A DNA stretch of 28,909 nucleotides from a virus. The translations under genes and the position numbers were made by a program. This document shows positions 1 through 6,599 of the stretch, piece after piece (the stretch's first letter is position 1; each line of letters begins with the position of its first letter). The notes under the pieces are model-generated. The model did not search any database and was not told the origin of the DNA. It saw only the letters and a program-made list of their open reading frames with translations. Where the stretch lies: positions 1 to 28,909 of the IMG/VR virus record IMGVR_UViG_3300011113_000194; one strand, written 5' to 3'.

Positions 1-2
1 AG

Positions 3-242
3 GGTGAGACTGCTTACGATGCAGGTATCTTCTACTGCCCATACATTCCGCTACAAATGGTACGTGCAGTTGATCCCAACACTTTCCAACCCCGTATCGC
101 GTTCAAGACCCGTTACGGCGTAGTTGCCAACCCATACGTTCTAAATGGCGCTACACCAGATGGTGATACCTTAACTGCTGGTCTCAACCAGTACTACCGT
201 TTCACTGCCATCACAAACCTCCACGGTAACACTCAGTTCTGA
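3..242 (+). CDS. gp23: Major capsid protein gp23, C-terminal fragment (5' partial)
   Basis: The frame is open from the window edge and encodes the last 79 residues of a protein. The segment contains YDAGIFYCPYIPL, then DPNTFQPRIAFKTRYGVVANP, which matches the conserved C-terminal region of T4-type gp23 (T4 has FQPVMGFKTRYG-like sequence at the same place). In T4, gp23 is the hexameric HK97-fold shell protein, cleaved at its N-terminus by the gp21 protease; the part visible here lies far from that cleavage site. An intrinsic terminator follows 25 bases downstream, as expected at the end of a highly expressed late head operon. The first internal ATG at 57 is not the real start. The fragment has no frameshift, and the identification is secure even though most of the gene is outside the window. 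Confidence 0.93.
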   Translation, partial: GETAYDAGIFYCPYIPLQMVRAVDPNTFQPRIAFKTRYGVVANPYVLNGATPDGDTLTAGLNQYYRFTAITNLHGNTQF

Positions 243-267
243 TAACTGACCGTGAGTAAGTCACACG

Positions 268-301
268 AAGACCTCCCCAGAAATGGGGAGGTCTTTCATT
301 T
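268..301 (+). terminator. Intrinsic terminator after gp23
   Basis: An 11-base perfect stem (268-278 with 285-295, GC-rich core CCTCCCC/GGGGAGG) closes a 6-base loop and is followed by TTCATTTT. It lies just after the gp23 stop and should end the capsid transcript. The next gene starts 16 bases later with its own late-promoter-like sequence. Confidence 0.88.
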
Positions 302-303
302 TA

Positions 304-311
304 AATAAATA
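304..311 (+). promoter_or_regulatory. Possible late promoter (AATAAATA)
   Basis: AATAAATA differs from the T4 late consensus TATAAATA at one position and ends 5 bases before the ATG at 317, right after the gp23 terminator. The gene needs its own promoter at this place, and the spacing resembles the other late sites in the window. The surrounding sequence is nearly pure A and T, so the match alone is weak. Confidence 0.45.
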
Positions 312-316
312 ATTTT

Positions 317-847
317 ATGACAGTATGTAAAAATAATATAAATCCGCTTTATAGCAATTACTTCAAATTAACTTTTTCTAGAGGAACCAGTCAGTTTGAA
401 CTTATGTGTCAGCGAGCAAATTTGCCCGGAATAACAATTGGTGAAACCAAGCAACCAACAACTTTGGGAACCACCATTCCTATTCCTACTTTGTCTGCAA
501 CCTTTGAGCCATTACGAGTAGAATTCATAGTTGATAATGATTTAACAAACTGGAAAAGCATATATTCGTGGATGAGAAATGTTACAAATATTTCCGAAGA
601 CAATCAATATAATATAGACTACCAAAGCTGGCACATTAAAGCCACATTAGATATTTTAGATCCAGTGAATTGTAATGATGTACTTTTATCATTTACATTT
701 AATAATGTTATACCAATATCACTTGGTGGTATTAATTTTCAGACAGATAATGCAGATGTAAATTTAGTAAAAACAACAGCATCTTTTGCTTATTCTTATT
801 ATACTATGATTCCAGATGCAGAATCCGATTTGACTAATCAGGTTTAA
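317..847 (+). CDS. Tail-tube-fold virion protein, probable gp3 or gp19/gp54 relative
   Basis: A 176-residue protein with the pattern NYFKLTFSRG, then FELMCQRANLPGITIGE, a proline-rich turn ending in TIPIPT, FEPLRVEFIVDNDLTNWKSI and a Trp-Met pair. This resembles proteins placed between gp23 and uvsW in marine T4-like phages, where a tail-tube or tube-completion protein is expected (T4 gp3 caps the tail tube; gp19 forms it). The length and beta-rich character fit that group. I cannot separate gp3 from a gp19/gp54-type protein by eye; gene order favours gp3. It follows a terminator and a late-promoter-like octamer. Its stop codon overlaps the stop of the convergent Sm-like gene, and no terminator separates the two. 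Confidence 0.6.
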   Translation: MTVCKNNINPLYSNYFKLTFSRGTSQFELMCQRANLPGITIGETKQPTTLGTTIPIPTLSATFEPLRVEFIVDNDLTNWKSIYSWMRNVTNISEDNQYNIDYQSWHIKATLDILDPVNCNDVLLSFTFNNVIPISLGGINFQTDNADVNLVKTTASFAYSYYTMIPDAESDLTNQV

Positions 848-1515
848 TTAAAATATTGAGAAGGGTCATCTGGCCAGCTTTCTGCTTTATTTGGGTCCCC
901 CTCTGGGTTATAAGGTAGTTTTTTAGGCTCAGGATTCATTGTACGGCGTTTCTTTGACTTAGGTGGCTTCGGAGCCTCTTCTTTGAGTTCTTCAAATGGA
1001 GGGCATTCTGGTTCAGATTCGTCATTTCCAGCGTCCAATTCCTCGTCTAGAAGAATTTCAGCCCCTTCAAAGTTATCAATTAAGTCATTTACAAAATTTA
1101 CAAAATCCTCATTTGTAAAAAGATCATTTAACATCTGAAGACCTGCTTCATGCCCAAATTTCATGTCATCTGGCATGGGAGCAATTATAGTTTTTGAATC
1201 TGTCTGCATGGTCATAAAAAATACTTCATACATTTTTTCCAATTCTAATGTAGGAGAACCCATATAGACTATGACATTTCGTGATAATGAAATTTCATAA
1301 CCACGTATATTGGAAAGATAATTTGTAAGTTTTACGTATTCTATTAATTCGCTTTTTTCATCACGAACTACATAGGTTTCAACACGAGCAGGTAACTTAA
1401 TTGAAATTCTATCAGTGTAAGCTTCATTTACCATACCAATGATTTCTTCACCTGAAGTAAGCTTAACAACTCGCAATACACCGCCAAAAGAATTCTCAGG
1501 AAGTGATTCGGACAT
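844..1515 (-). CDS. Sm-like (LSm/Hfq-fold) domain protein with acidic tail
   Basis: A 223-residue protein. Residues 13-31 (VLRVVKLTSGEEIIGMVNE) resemble an Sm1 motif, and residues 74-86 (EISLSRNVIVYMG) resemble the Sm2 strand pair, so the first 90 residues plausibly form an Sm-like beta-barrel of the Hfq/LSm type. Residues 145-181 are strongly acidic, followed by a basic patch KPPKSKKRR (183-191) and a Pro/Asp-rich end. Such proteins occur next to uvsW in T4-like marine phages but have no established function; RNA binding is the natural guess and is unproven. The start is supported by a strong Shine-Dalgarno GGGAGGA seven bases upstream. It is the last gene of the minus-strand group, 21 bases after the uvsW stop, and ends convergently with the tail gene. 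Confidence 0.6.
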   Translation of the reverse strand: MSESLPENSFGGVLRVVKLTSGEEIIGMVNEAYTDRISIKLPARVETYVVRDEKSELIEYVKLTNYLSNIRGYEISLSRNVIVYMGSPTLELEKMYEVFFMTMQTDSKTIIAPMPDDMKFGHEAGLQMLNDLFTNEDFVNFVNDLIDNFEGAEILLDEELDAGNDESEPECPPFEELKEEAPKPPKSKKRRTMNPEPKKLPYNPEGDPNKAESWPDDPSQYFN

Positions 1516-1522
1516 GTGTATG

Positions 1523-1529
1523 TCCTCCC
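1523..1529 (-). promoter_or_regulatory. Strong Shine-Dalgarno for the Sm-like gene
   Basis: GGGAGGA on the minus strand, seven bases before the ATG at 1515-1513. It is one of the strongest ribosome-binding sites in the window and fixes this start. Confidence 0.8.
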
Positions 1530-1536
1530 TTCTCTA

Positions 1537-3045
1537 TTATTTATCTTTTAAGGTGTCCTTTAAAGACATTGAAAAGATCTTATGATCAAACTTTTCTTTT
1601 TTGTAGATCTTTACACGTTCTTCAAAATGGCGGAAGATGTGATTCTTGTGTTTTAACCAACAAAGATCATCTACAATGTCAAAAACCTTGAGTGTCTTTT
1701 TCTTTGCAGATACTCTAAGACCACGACCAATGCTCTGTAGCAACCGAATTATAGACTTAGTAGGCGAGGCAAAAATAATATTGTCAATATTAACAATATT
1801 GATACCAGCGCTAGTAGTCCCATAACTCGCAACCAGTATAGCATCTCTTTCCGTGTCCACGACCTTACGAATATATTCTCTTGTGTCTGCTTCTGTTTTT
1901 CCAGAGATGAAATATATTGGTCTACCGCTTTTTGCTGACTCCAAGAGAGCGGCGAGAGGCTTGCCATGGTCTTCGACGTAGTTGAAGAGGACGAGCGTGT
2001 TGCCTTTGGTTTTGAGGGCAAGTTCTTTGACAAATTCGTTCCTCTTCTTATTAGTTATGATCCACTTTAATTCGTCAGGATATTTTTGTTTTTTGACAAA
2101 TTGTTTTTCTTCGTCTGTATACTGCAATAGAATACAGTCGATTCCAATAGTGGCAAGCAACCCTTTGTTCATTAGGTTTTTTGTTTGAATGAACTGAATA
2201 GCGGGACCAAGAATACCTTCAATGCTCAGTCGGTGTGCCTGTGCTTGATCAAGTGTTCCCGTTGTACCAATACGAAACCAAGCCTTGGCAAGTTTTTGCC
2301 CAATCATGTTGATTGATTCTGCTTTGGCCTGATGGCACTCGTCAAAAAAGATGGCATCGAACTGGTCAAACCACTCTTTTGGTAACTTGTATATTGATTG
2401 CCATGTGGAGACTACTATCTGTTTATTAGTATCTTTGTCTACGCCAGCTGAAATCTTATGAAGATATTTTTTGCAAGACCAAGATGGGTCTTGGGAAGAG
2501 TAATCAAAAAAGTCAGAGTCCATCTGATTCACGAGACCAACGGTTGGTACGAGAATCAAAATCTTTCGATTTGCTGACAAGACGGATTGCAGAAAGCGGA
2601 CCAAGACGTAGATTATCAAACTTTTGCCCGAACCAGTAGGAGAAATTAATACGCATCTGTGATGGTTTAAAGCATGCATAATAGCTTGTTGCTGATGCGC
2701 ATGCATCTGCACGGGCTTCTTCTTTACCGATACCGCTAGGGTATCGTAGAATTGTGCAAGCTGTGTTTCCTTTATACATAAAGGATTCCTACTCTCTTTA
2801 ATATTTAATGAGTATTTACGATCTTGGGAAAACTTATCAAGATAAGTTTTTAAACCGCGAGGAAGAGTGGATGTAAGAATATCATATAACCGGATTTTTC
2901 CATCCCATATACGCCGTTTGAACATAGGCATATACTGGGCACCGGGTACCATGAACGAGAAATAATCTCGTAATTCTTGCTTGATTCCTTTTTCTGTTTT
3001 GATGTAGTAACGAACTTCATCTACAGATTCAACTTCAATATCCAC
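1537..3045 (-). CDS. uvsW: UvsW-type SF2 helicase
   Basis: A 502-residue superfamily 2 DNA/RNA helicase matching T4 UvsW in length and motifs. Walker A is SPTGSGKS (135-142), motif II is DECH (235-238), motif III is TGTLD (262-266) and motif VI is QSIGRGLR (437-444). The N-terminal 110 residues correspond to the UvsW substrate-recognition region. T4 UvsW unwinds branched DNA and R-loops, migrates Holliday junctions, and shifts replication from origin-primed to recombination-primed initiation late in infection. The start codon is GTG at 3045; the ATG two bases upstream is out of frame. A perfect TATAAATA ends four bases before the GTG, which fits the known late expression of T4 uvsW. uvsY lies directly upstream on the same strand. 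Confidence 0.95.
   Translation of the reverse strand: MDIEVESVDEVRYYIKTEKGIKQELRDYFSFMVPGAQYMPMFKRRIWDGKIRLYDILTSTLPRGLKTYLDKFSQDRKYSLNIKESRNPLCIKETQLAQFYDTLAVSVKKKPVQMHAHQQQAIMHALNHHRCVLISPTGSGKSLIIYVLVRFLQSVLSANRKILILVPTVGLVNQMDSDFFDYSSQDPSWSCKKYLHKISAGVDKDTNKQIVVSTWQSIYKLPKEWFDQFDAIFFDECHQAKAESINMIGQKLAKAWFRIGTTGTLDQAQAHRLSIEGILGPAIQFIQTKNLMNKGLLATIGIDCILLQYTDEEKQFVKKQKYPDELKWIITNKKRNEFVKELALKTKGNTLVLFNYVEDHGKPLAALLESAKSGRPIYFISGKTEADTREYIRKVVDTERDAILVASYGTTSAGINIVNIDNIIFASPTKSIIRLLQSIGRGLRVSAKKKTLKVFDIVDDLCWLKHKNHIFRHFEERVKIYKKEKFDHKIFSMSLKDTLKDK
1538..1545 (-). promoter_or_regulatory. Late promoter candidate (GATAAATA) for the Sm-like gene
   Basis: GATAAATA on the minus strand, 7 of 8 matches to TATAAATA, overlapping the uvsW stop codon. 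A transcript from here would have a short leader of about 16 bases that still includes the strong Shine-Dalgarno. Confidence 0.55.
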
Positions 3046-3049
3046 ATAA

Positions 3050-3057
3050 TATTTATA
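3050..3057 (-). promoter_or_regulatory. Late promoter (TATAAATA) for uvsW
   Basis: Perfect TATAAATA on the minus strand, overlapping the uvsY stop codon and ending four bases before the uvsW GTG. T4 uvsW is known to be expressed from a late promoter, so function and position agree. The predicted start of transcription falls at or just inside the start codon. Confidence 0.75.
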
Positions 3058-3490
3058 TTATGCCGTTCATCATTTTTTGCCAGTCAATAGCAGACTTGAT
3101 GTTAAAGTTTCGGTTGTTAATGGCCTTTAAAAACTCTTCAACCATCTTGACTTTAATCTCATTGACAGCCACTTTAGACTTCAATTCAACAATCTTGGGA
3201 TCTCCATCAATAAACTTTTCTACATCGGTCTTTAGTAGATCCAGATCAAAAGGTTCTTCGCCCCATGCTTCTAACTCTTCTTTTGAAGCTTTGCCAGTCA
3301 GTATTTTCCATTTACGCAATCTTTGAATTGCATAATCATTTTGATGCTTGGTCAAAAGTAATTTAAAATCTGTAAGCATATTAAGATACTTGGCATGTAC
3401 TTGAGGTATCTTAAGAGCCTCTACACCTAATTCTGTAGAGTCTATTTGGGAATCTTTAGTAATATTATTCTTGAGGTCTTCTAGATTCAT
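3053..3490 (-). CDS. uvsY: UvsY recombination mediator
   Basis: A 145-residue protein aligning with T4 UvsY (137 residues) from the N-terminus: MNLEDLKNNITKDSQIDSTE against T4 MRLEDLQEELKKDVFIDSTK, with a similar helical, charged body and the C-terminal pattern AINNRNFNIKSAIDWQKM against T4 AIKSRGFAIKHIQDM. UvsY loads the UvsX recombinase onto gp32-covered single-stranded DNA. The gene lies directly upstream of uvsW, as in many T4-like marine phages. An early-type promoter ends nine bases before the ATG, so the message would carry a leader of only about three bases. No Shine-Dalgarno is visible. Confidence 0.93.
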   Translation of the reverse strand: MNLEDLKNNITKDSQIDSTELGVEALKIPQVHAKYLNMLTDFKLLLTKHQNDYAIQRLRKWKILTGKASKEELEAWGEEPFDLDLLKTDVEKFIDGDPKIVELKSKVAVNEIKVKMVEEFLKAINNRNFNIKSAIDWQKMMNGII

Positions 3491-3499
3491 TTGGTTTGT

Positions 3500-3527
3500 A
3501 GTATAAAGTACCTTAGGAAAAAGTCAA
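3500..3527 (-). promoter_or_regulatory. Early sigma70-type promoter for uvsY
   Basis: On the minus strand, TTGACT (3527-3522), a 16-base spacer and TATACT (3505-3500). The -10 box ends nine bases before the uvsY ATG. It is divergent from, and separated by nine bases from, the promoter of the carbohydrate cluster. Confidence 0.75.
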
Positions 3528-3536
3528 CTAAATAAC

Positions 3537-3564
3537 TTGACATCTTTATATGATGTATTATATT
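3537..3564 (+). promoter_or_regulatory. Early sigma70-type promoter for the carbohydrate cluster
   Basis: TTGACA (3537-3542), a 16-base spacer and TATATT (3559-3564), followed by a GAGG Shine-Dalgarno (3571-3574) and the ATG at 3579. It has a perfect -35 and the same spacer length as the other early promoters here. It probably transcribes much or all of the genes up to 13457, since no other promoter or terminator is evident inside that run. Confidence 0.75.
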
Positions 3565-3578
3565 TAATATGAGGTCTT

Positions 3579-4214
3579 ATGATTATTGATTTACGAGAAA
3601 TTCCGGTTGTCTGGATTAATTTAGATTCTGCTACAAAAAATGCAGAAACAATGAAAGCACGATTTGAAAAATATGGGTTTAAAAATACCCATAGAAAACC
3701 CGGTTTAATTATTCCACCACCACCGGGAACAAATCCAAGTATAGCACATTTTAGAGGTTGTGGACAGGCCCATGTAGATATTCTGGAAGATGAAAGATAC
3801 GCAACTCCTCTTCTAATTTTAGAAGATGATATTGAGTTTGTTGAAAATTTTAATCCAGTAATTGAAATTCCAGATGACTCAGATGGAGTCTATTTGGGCA
3901 TTTCTCATGGTAATGTTCATTATCAAACATGCAAAAAAGATGACAACCATTTAAGAATTGCTGGTATTCTTGGTGCACATGCTATTTTGTATGTCACTGA
4001 TGTTTACCGTAAAAATATGGCAAATGTTGGAAAACATTGTTTATATAGAATGGATATGCCATGGGATCTCGGTACAGCTGGCATTCAACAGCAATTTAAA
4101 GTATATACTCCAAATAATCCGCTGATGTACCAATCCAATGACAGAGAAAATGCAAATAAATGGCAAACTTTGACCGATAGGCCTTTGGAAAACAAAAACA
4201 ATTTTACTTTATGA
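3579..4214 (+). CDS. Glycosyltransferase, GT25-like
   Basis: A 211-residue protein. It starts with IPVVWINLDSATKNAETMKA, the beta-strand plus Asn-Leu-Asp start typical of the GT25 family (LPS galactosyltransferases and collagen galactosyltransferases), has a central GCGQAHVDIL segment, and carries the acidic metal-site motif LLILEDDIEF (residues 78-87). GT25 enzymes transfer galactose or glucose from UDP-sugars; the donor and acceptor here cannot be told from sequence. It is the first gene of the carbohydrate cluster, with a GAGG Shine-Dalgarno and an early promoter. Its stop overlaps the next start in ATGA, implying coupled translation. A second GT25-like gene is found at 9930. Confidence 0.72.
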   Translation: MIIDLREIPVVWINLDSATKNAETMKARFEKYGFKNTHRKPGLIIPPPPGTNPSIAHFRGCGQAHVDILEDERYATPLLILEDDIEFVENFNPVIEIPDDSDGVYLGISHGNVHYQTCKKDDNHLRIAGILGAHAILYVTDVYRKNMANVGKHCLYRMDMPWDLGTAGIQQQFKVYTPNNPLMYQSNDRENANKWQTLTDRPLENKNNFTL

Positions 4215-4999
4215 TTACATATAATAATCTAGGTGCATACGGCCGAATGGGAAACCAAATGTTTCAATATGCAACATTGTTTGCTATTGCTAAAACAAGA
4301 AAATACAGATTTGGTATTCCATTTAAAAATAAATCTGATAACCCTTATTTAAATCTTTGTTTGGATGAAGCCTTTCCACATTTAAGTGCAGAAGATAGTA
4401 GCACAGTTATTAATCTTCACAGAGCACAAGAAAGAAATTTTGAATACAATGCTGGAATATTTGGTATTCCAGATAATACAGACATTCTTGGATATTTTCA
4501 AAGTGAAAAATACTTTGTAGATTATAGAAATGATCTTTTAAAAGAGTTTGCTTTTAGTGAAGATGTGTATAGAAAAGCACTGGACATTAGAAGTATTACA
4601 AAAGAACCTGTAATATCTGTTCATCTTAGACTGGGTGATTATAAAAAATTATCTGATAAACACCCAGTTTGCACACTAGAGTACTATAAAGAAGCTTTGA
4701 GTAAACTTCCAGAAGATTTACTTATTGTTGCATTTAGTGATGAGCCAGATTTGGCAAAAGGTTTGTTTGATTCATTAGAAAGAAAATATTTTATTACAGA
4801 ATCAAATGACCAAAATGTTGATATGTGTTCTATGAGCCTATGTAATTACCATATTATTGCAAATAGCAGTTTTAGTTGGTGGGGAGCATGGCTTAGTGAA
4901 AGCAAAAAGGTAATTGCCCCAAGCAAATGGTTTGGAGATGCACCGGGAATGCCCAAAAATTGGTCGGATATTTATTGTAAAGATTGGATAATCGTATGA
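4211..4999 (+). CDS. Alpha-1,2-fucosyltransferase-like glycosyltransferase (GT11)
   Basis: A 262-residue protein with the full GT11 signature: GRMGNQMFQYA (11-21), the GDP-sugar binding motif HLRLGDY (138-144, matching HxRxGD) and NSSFSWWGAWL (218-228). Family 11 enzymes use GDP-L-fucose and make alpha-1,2 linkages in O-antigens and blood-group-like glycans. No GDP-fucose synthase is seen in this window, but a GDP-mannose 3,5-epimerase lies two genes further on; its product, GDP-L-galactose, is a close structural analogue of GDP-L-fucose. It overlaps both neighbours by four bases (ATGA). The family call is firm; the sugar transferred is open. Confidence 0.9.
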   Translation: MITYNNLGAYGRMGNQMFQYATLFAIAKTRKYRFGIPFKNKSDNPYLNLCLDEAFPHLSAEDSSTVINLHRAQERNFEYNAGIFGIPDNTDILGYFQSEKYFVDYRNDLLKEFAFSEDVYRKALDIRSITKEPVISVHLRLGDYKKLSDKHPVCTLEYYKEALSKLPEDLLIVAFSDEPDLAKGLFDSLERKYFITESNDQNVDMCSMSLCNYHIIANSSFSWWGAWLSESKKVIAPSKWFGDAPGMPKNWSDIYCKDWIIV

Positions 5000-5784
5000 C
5001 AAATCAAAGCTCATTAAGTGAAAATAATTTATATAATAAATTTTGTTTAGAAGCAGCACAAAATGAAATTGTTTTTAATAGTTTTAAACAAAACCCATAT
5101 TATAATGAAATATTAGAACATATACACCCAATGTTAGGGCAGCAATATTATGAAATTACAAAAACATATTATCCATCTGTTTTAAATAAAATAAATCAAA
5201 TAAAAGTAAATGATTCTTTTGGATCTCCTCAGATATTTGATTATTACTTTGGTATGTATAGTGCAACTACTCTTAGATATTTAAAAGTAGCTGCTGAACT
5301 TCAACATTGTTTTGGTGATCTTTCATCATATTCAATTCTTGAAATTGGCGGTGGATATGGTGGACAATCTATTGTAAGCAATATTATTCATGGTTATAAA
5401 TCATGGACTATTGTAGATTTGCCAGAAGTAGTAGAATTGCAAAAAAAATATTTAAGTAAATTTGATTATAAAAATATAAATGCAATTTCATTTTTAGAAG
5501 ATTATACTAATCAAAAATATGATTTAGTAATCAGCAATTACGCATTTTCAGAATGTAATAGAAAAGTAGAATTAGATTATATAAACAAAGTAATGTCTAA
5601 TAATGAAAAAATTTATATGACATTAAATTTTATTAAAACTAATGATGATCTTTTTAAAGATATGTTGACTTTAGATGAATTAAAAAATTTATTAAAAATA
5701 AGCATTTTTGAAGAAATTCCAAATACAACACCCAGTAACTGCATTGCATTAAGAAATCATATTAGAGATCCATATACATTATGA
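4996..5784 (+). CDS. Putative sugar O-methyltransferase (NanM-like family)
   Basis: A 262-residue class I SAM-dependent methyltransferase. Motif I is LEIGGGYGG (115-123), and motif II is followed by IVDLPEV (139-145). The upstream pattern, including QYYEITKTYYPSVLNKI and a FGSP...YYFGMYSATTLRY stretch, fits the putative sugar O-methyltransferase family often found in polysaccharide clusters. The ATG at 4996 is chosen because it overlaps the preceding TGA, as at other junctions in this cluster; a longer reading from TTG at 4984 has nothing to recommend it. The likely role is methyl capping of a glycan made by its neighbours. The sugar and the position methylated are unknown. Confidence 0.72.
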   Translation: MTNQSSLSENNLYNKFCLEAAQNEIVFNSFKQNPYYNEILEHIHPMLGQQYYEITKTYYPSVLNKINQIKVNDSFGSPQIFDYYFGMYSATTLRYLKVAAELQHCFGDLSSYSILEIGGGYGGQSIVSNIIHGYKSWTIVDLPEVVELQKKYLSKFDYKNINAISFLEDYTNQKYDLVISNYAFSECNRKVELDYINKVMSNNEKIYMTLNFIKTNDDLFKDMLTLDELKNLLKISIFEEIPNTTPSNCIALRNHIRDPYTL

Positions 5785-6599
5785 TGCAATTATCTTCCTT
5801 TGGTAGTCCATTTAAACATACGTATTCTTCTTGTTTGAATATAAAACCAAAAAATTTTGAATGGATTCACAATAGTCCATCATCTTCAGATATAGAAGTT
5901 TATATGGATTATGATGTATTGGGTGGTTGTAATAGCAAAAGTAAAAATAAATTTTTATGGTTGTGTGAATCTAGAGGTATAACTCCAGACCAAACTAATT
6001 TTTTAAAGAAGAATTATGATTTTTTAAAACAAATTTATAAAAAAATATTTGTTCATGATTACGATCTTTTAAAATTAGGTGATTCATGTGTTTATTGTCC
6101 ACCAGCTGCAAATTCAACGTGGGTAGTTGATAGGCAGATATATAAAAAATCAAAAATGGTTTCCATGGTATCGTCTGGTAAAACTTTTTGCTCTGGACAT
6201 GAATACCGTAATAAAAAGATGGATGATTTTAAACAAACAAATTATCCTATTGATTATTATGGAAGATCTTTTAATCCATTTAAAGTAAAAGAAGATGTTT
6301 TGCGTGATTATTATTTTTCTATAACAATAGAAAATGAGAGTTATTCAAATTATTATACTGAAAAATTAATGGATTGTTTTGCTACGGGTACCGTACCAAT
6401 TTATCATGGTACTCCAGAAATACACACTATGTTTAACATGGATGGTATCATTATACTAAATGATACATTTGATATAAATACACTGTCTAGTGATTTATAT
6501 TTTTCAAAGATGGACGCAATACAAGACAATTTTGAAAGATGCATAAATCACCAAAGTGCTGATGATTTTATTTTTGATCGTATAAAGGAATTAATATGA
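5781..6599 (+). CDS. Alpha-1,3-fucosyltransferase-like glycosyltransferase (GT10)
   Basis: A 272-residue protein. Residues 179-210 hold the hallmark of family 10 fucosyltransferases: FSITIENESYSNYYTEKL followed by MDCFATGTVPIYHG, the nucleotide-binding segment seen in Helicobacter and eukaryotic alpha-1,3-fucosyltransferases. The preceding YPIDYYGRSFNPF also fits the family. The N-terminal half is divergent. These enzymes use GDP-L-fucose, so this is the second candidate GDP-L-sugar user in the cluster, directly before the GDP-mannose 3,5-epimerase. The start overlaps the preceding TGA; an ATG one codon in is also possible. It ends in an ATGA overlap with the epimerase. The family call is good; donor preference is unknown. 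Confidence 0.8.
   Translation: MMQLSSFGSPFKHTYSSCLNIKPKNFEWIHNSPSSSDIEVYMDYDVLGGCNSKSKNKFLWLCESRGITPDQTNFLKKNYDFLKQIYKKIFVHDYDLLKLGDSCVYCPPAANSTWVVDRQIYKKSKMVSMVSSGKTFCSGHEYRNKKMDDFKQTNYPIDYYGRSFNPFKVKEDVLRDYYFSITIENESYSNYYTEKLMDCFATGTVPIYHGTPEIHTMFNMDGIIILNDTFDINTLSSDLYFSKMDAIQDNFERCINHQSADDFIFDRIKELI

Noticed and set aside
1749-2033. 94-codon minus-strand frame within uvsW with a hydrophobic end
   Set aside because: It lies in another frame of the same strand as uvsW, covering helicase motif VI; the apparent membrane segment is a by-product of the frame shift.
2140-2180. Scattered TATAAATA-like octamers elsewhere within genes
   Set aside because: In sequence this rich in A and T several octamers are expected by chance; only those placed directly before start codons were kept.
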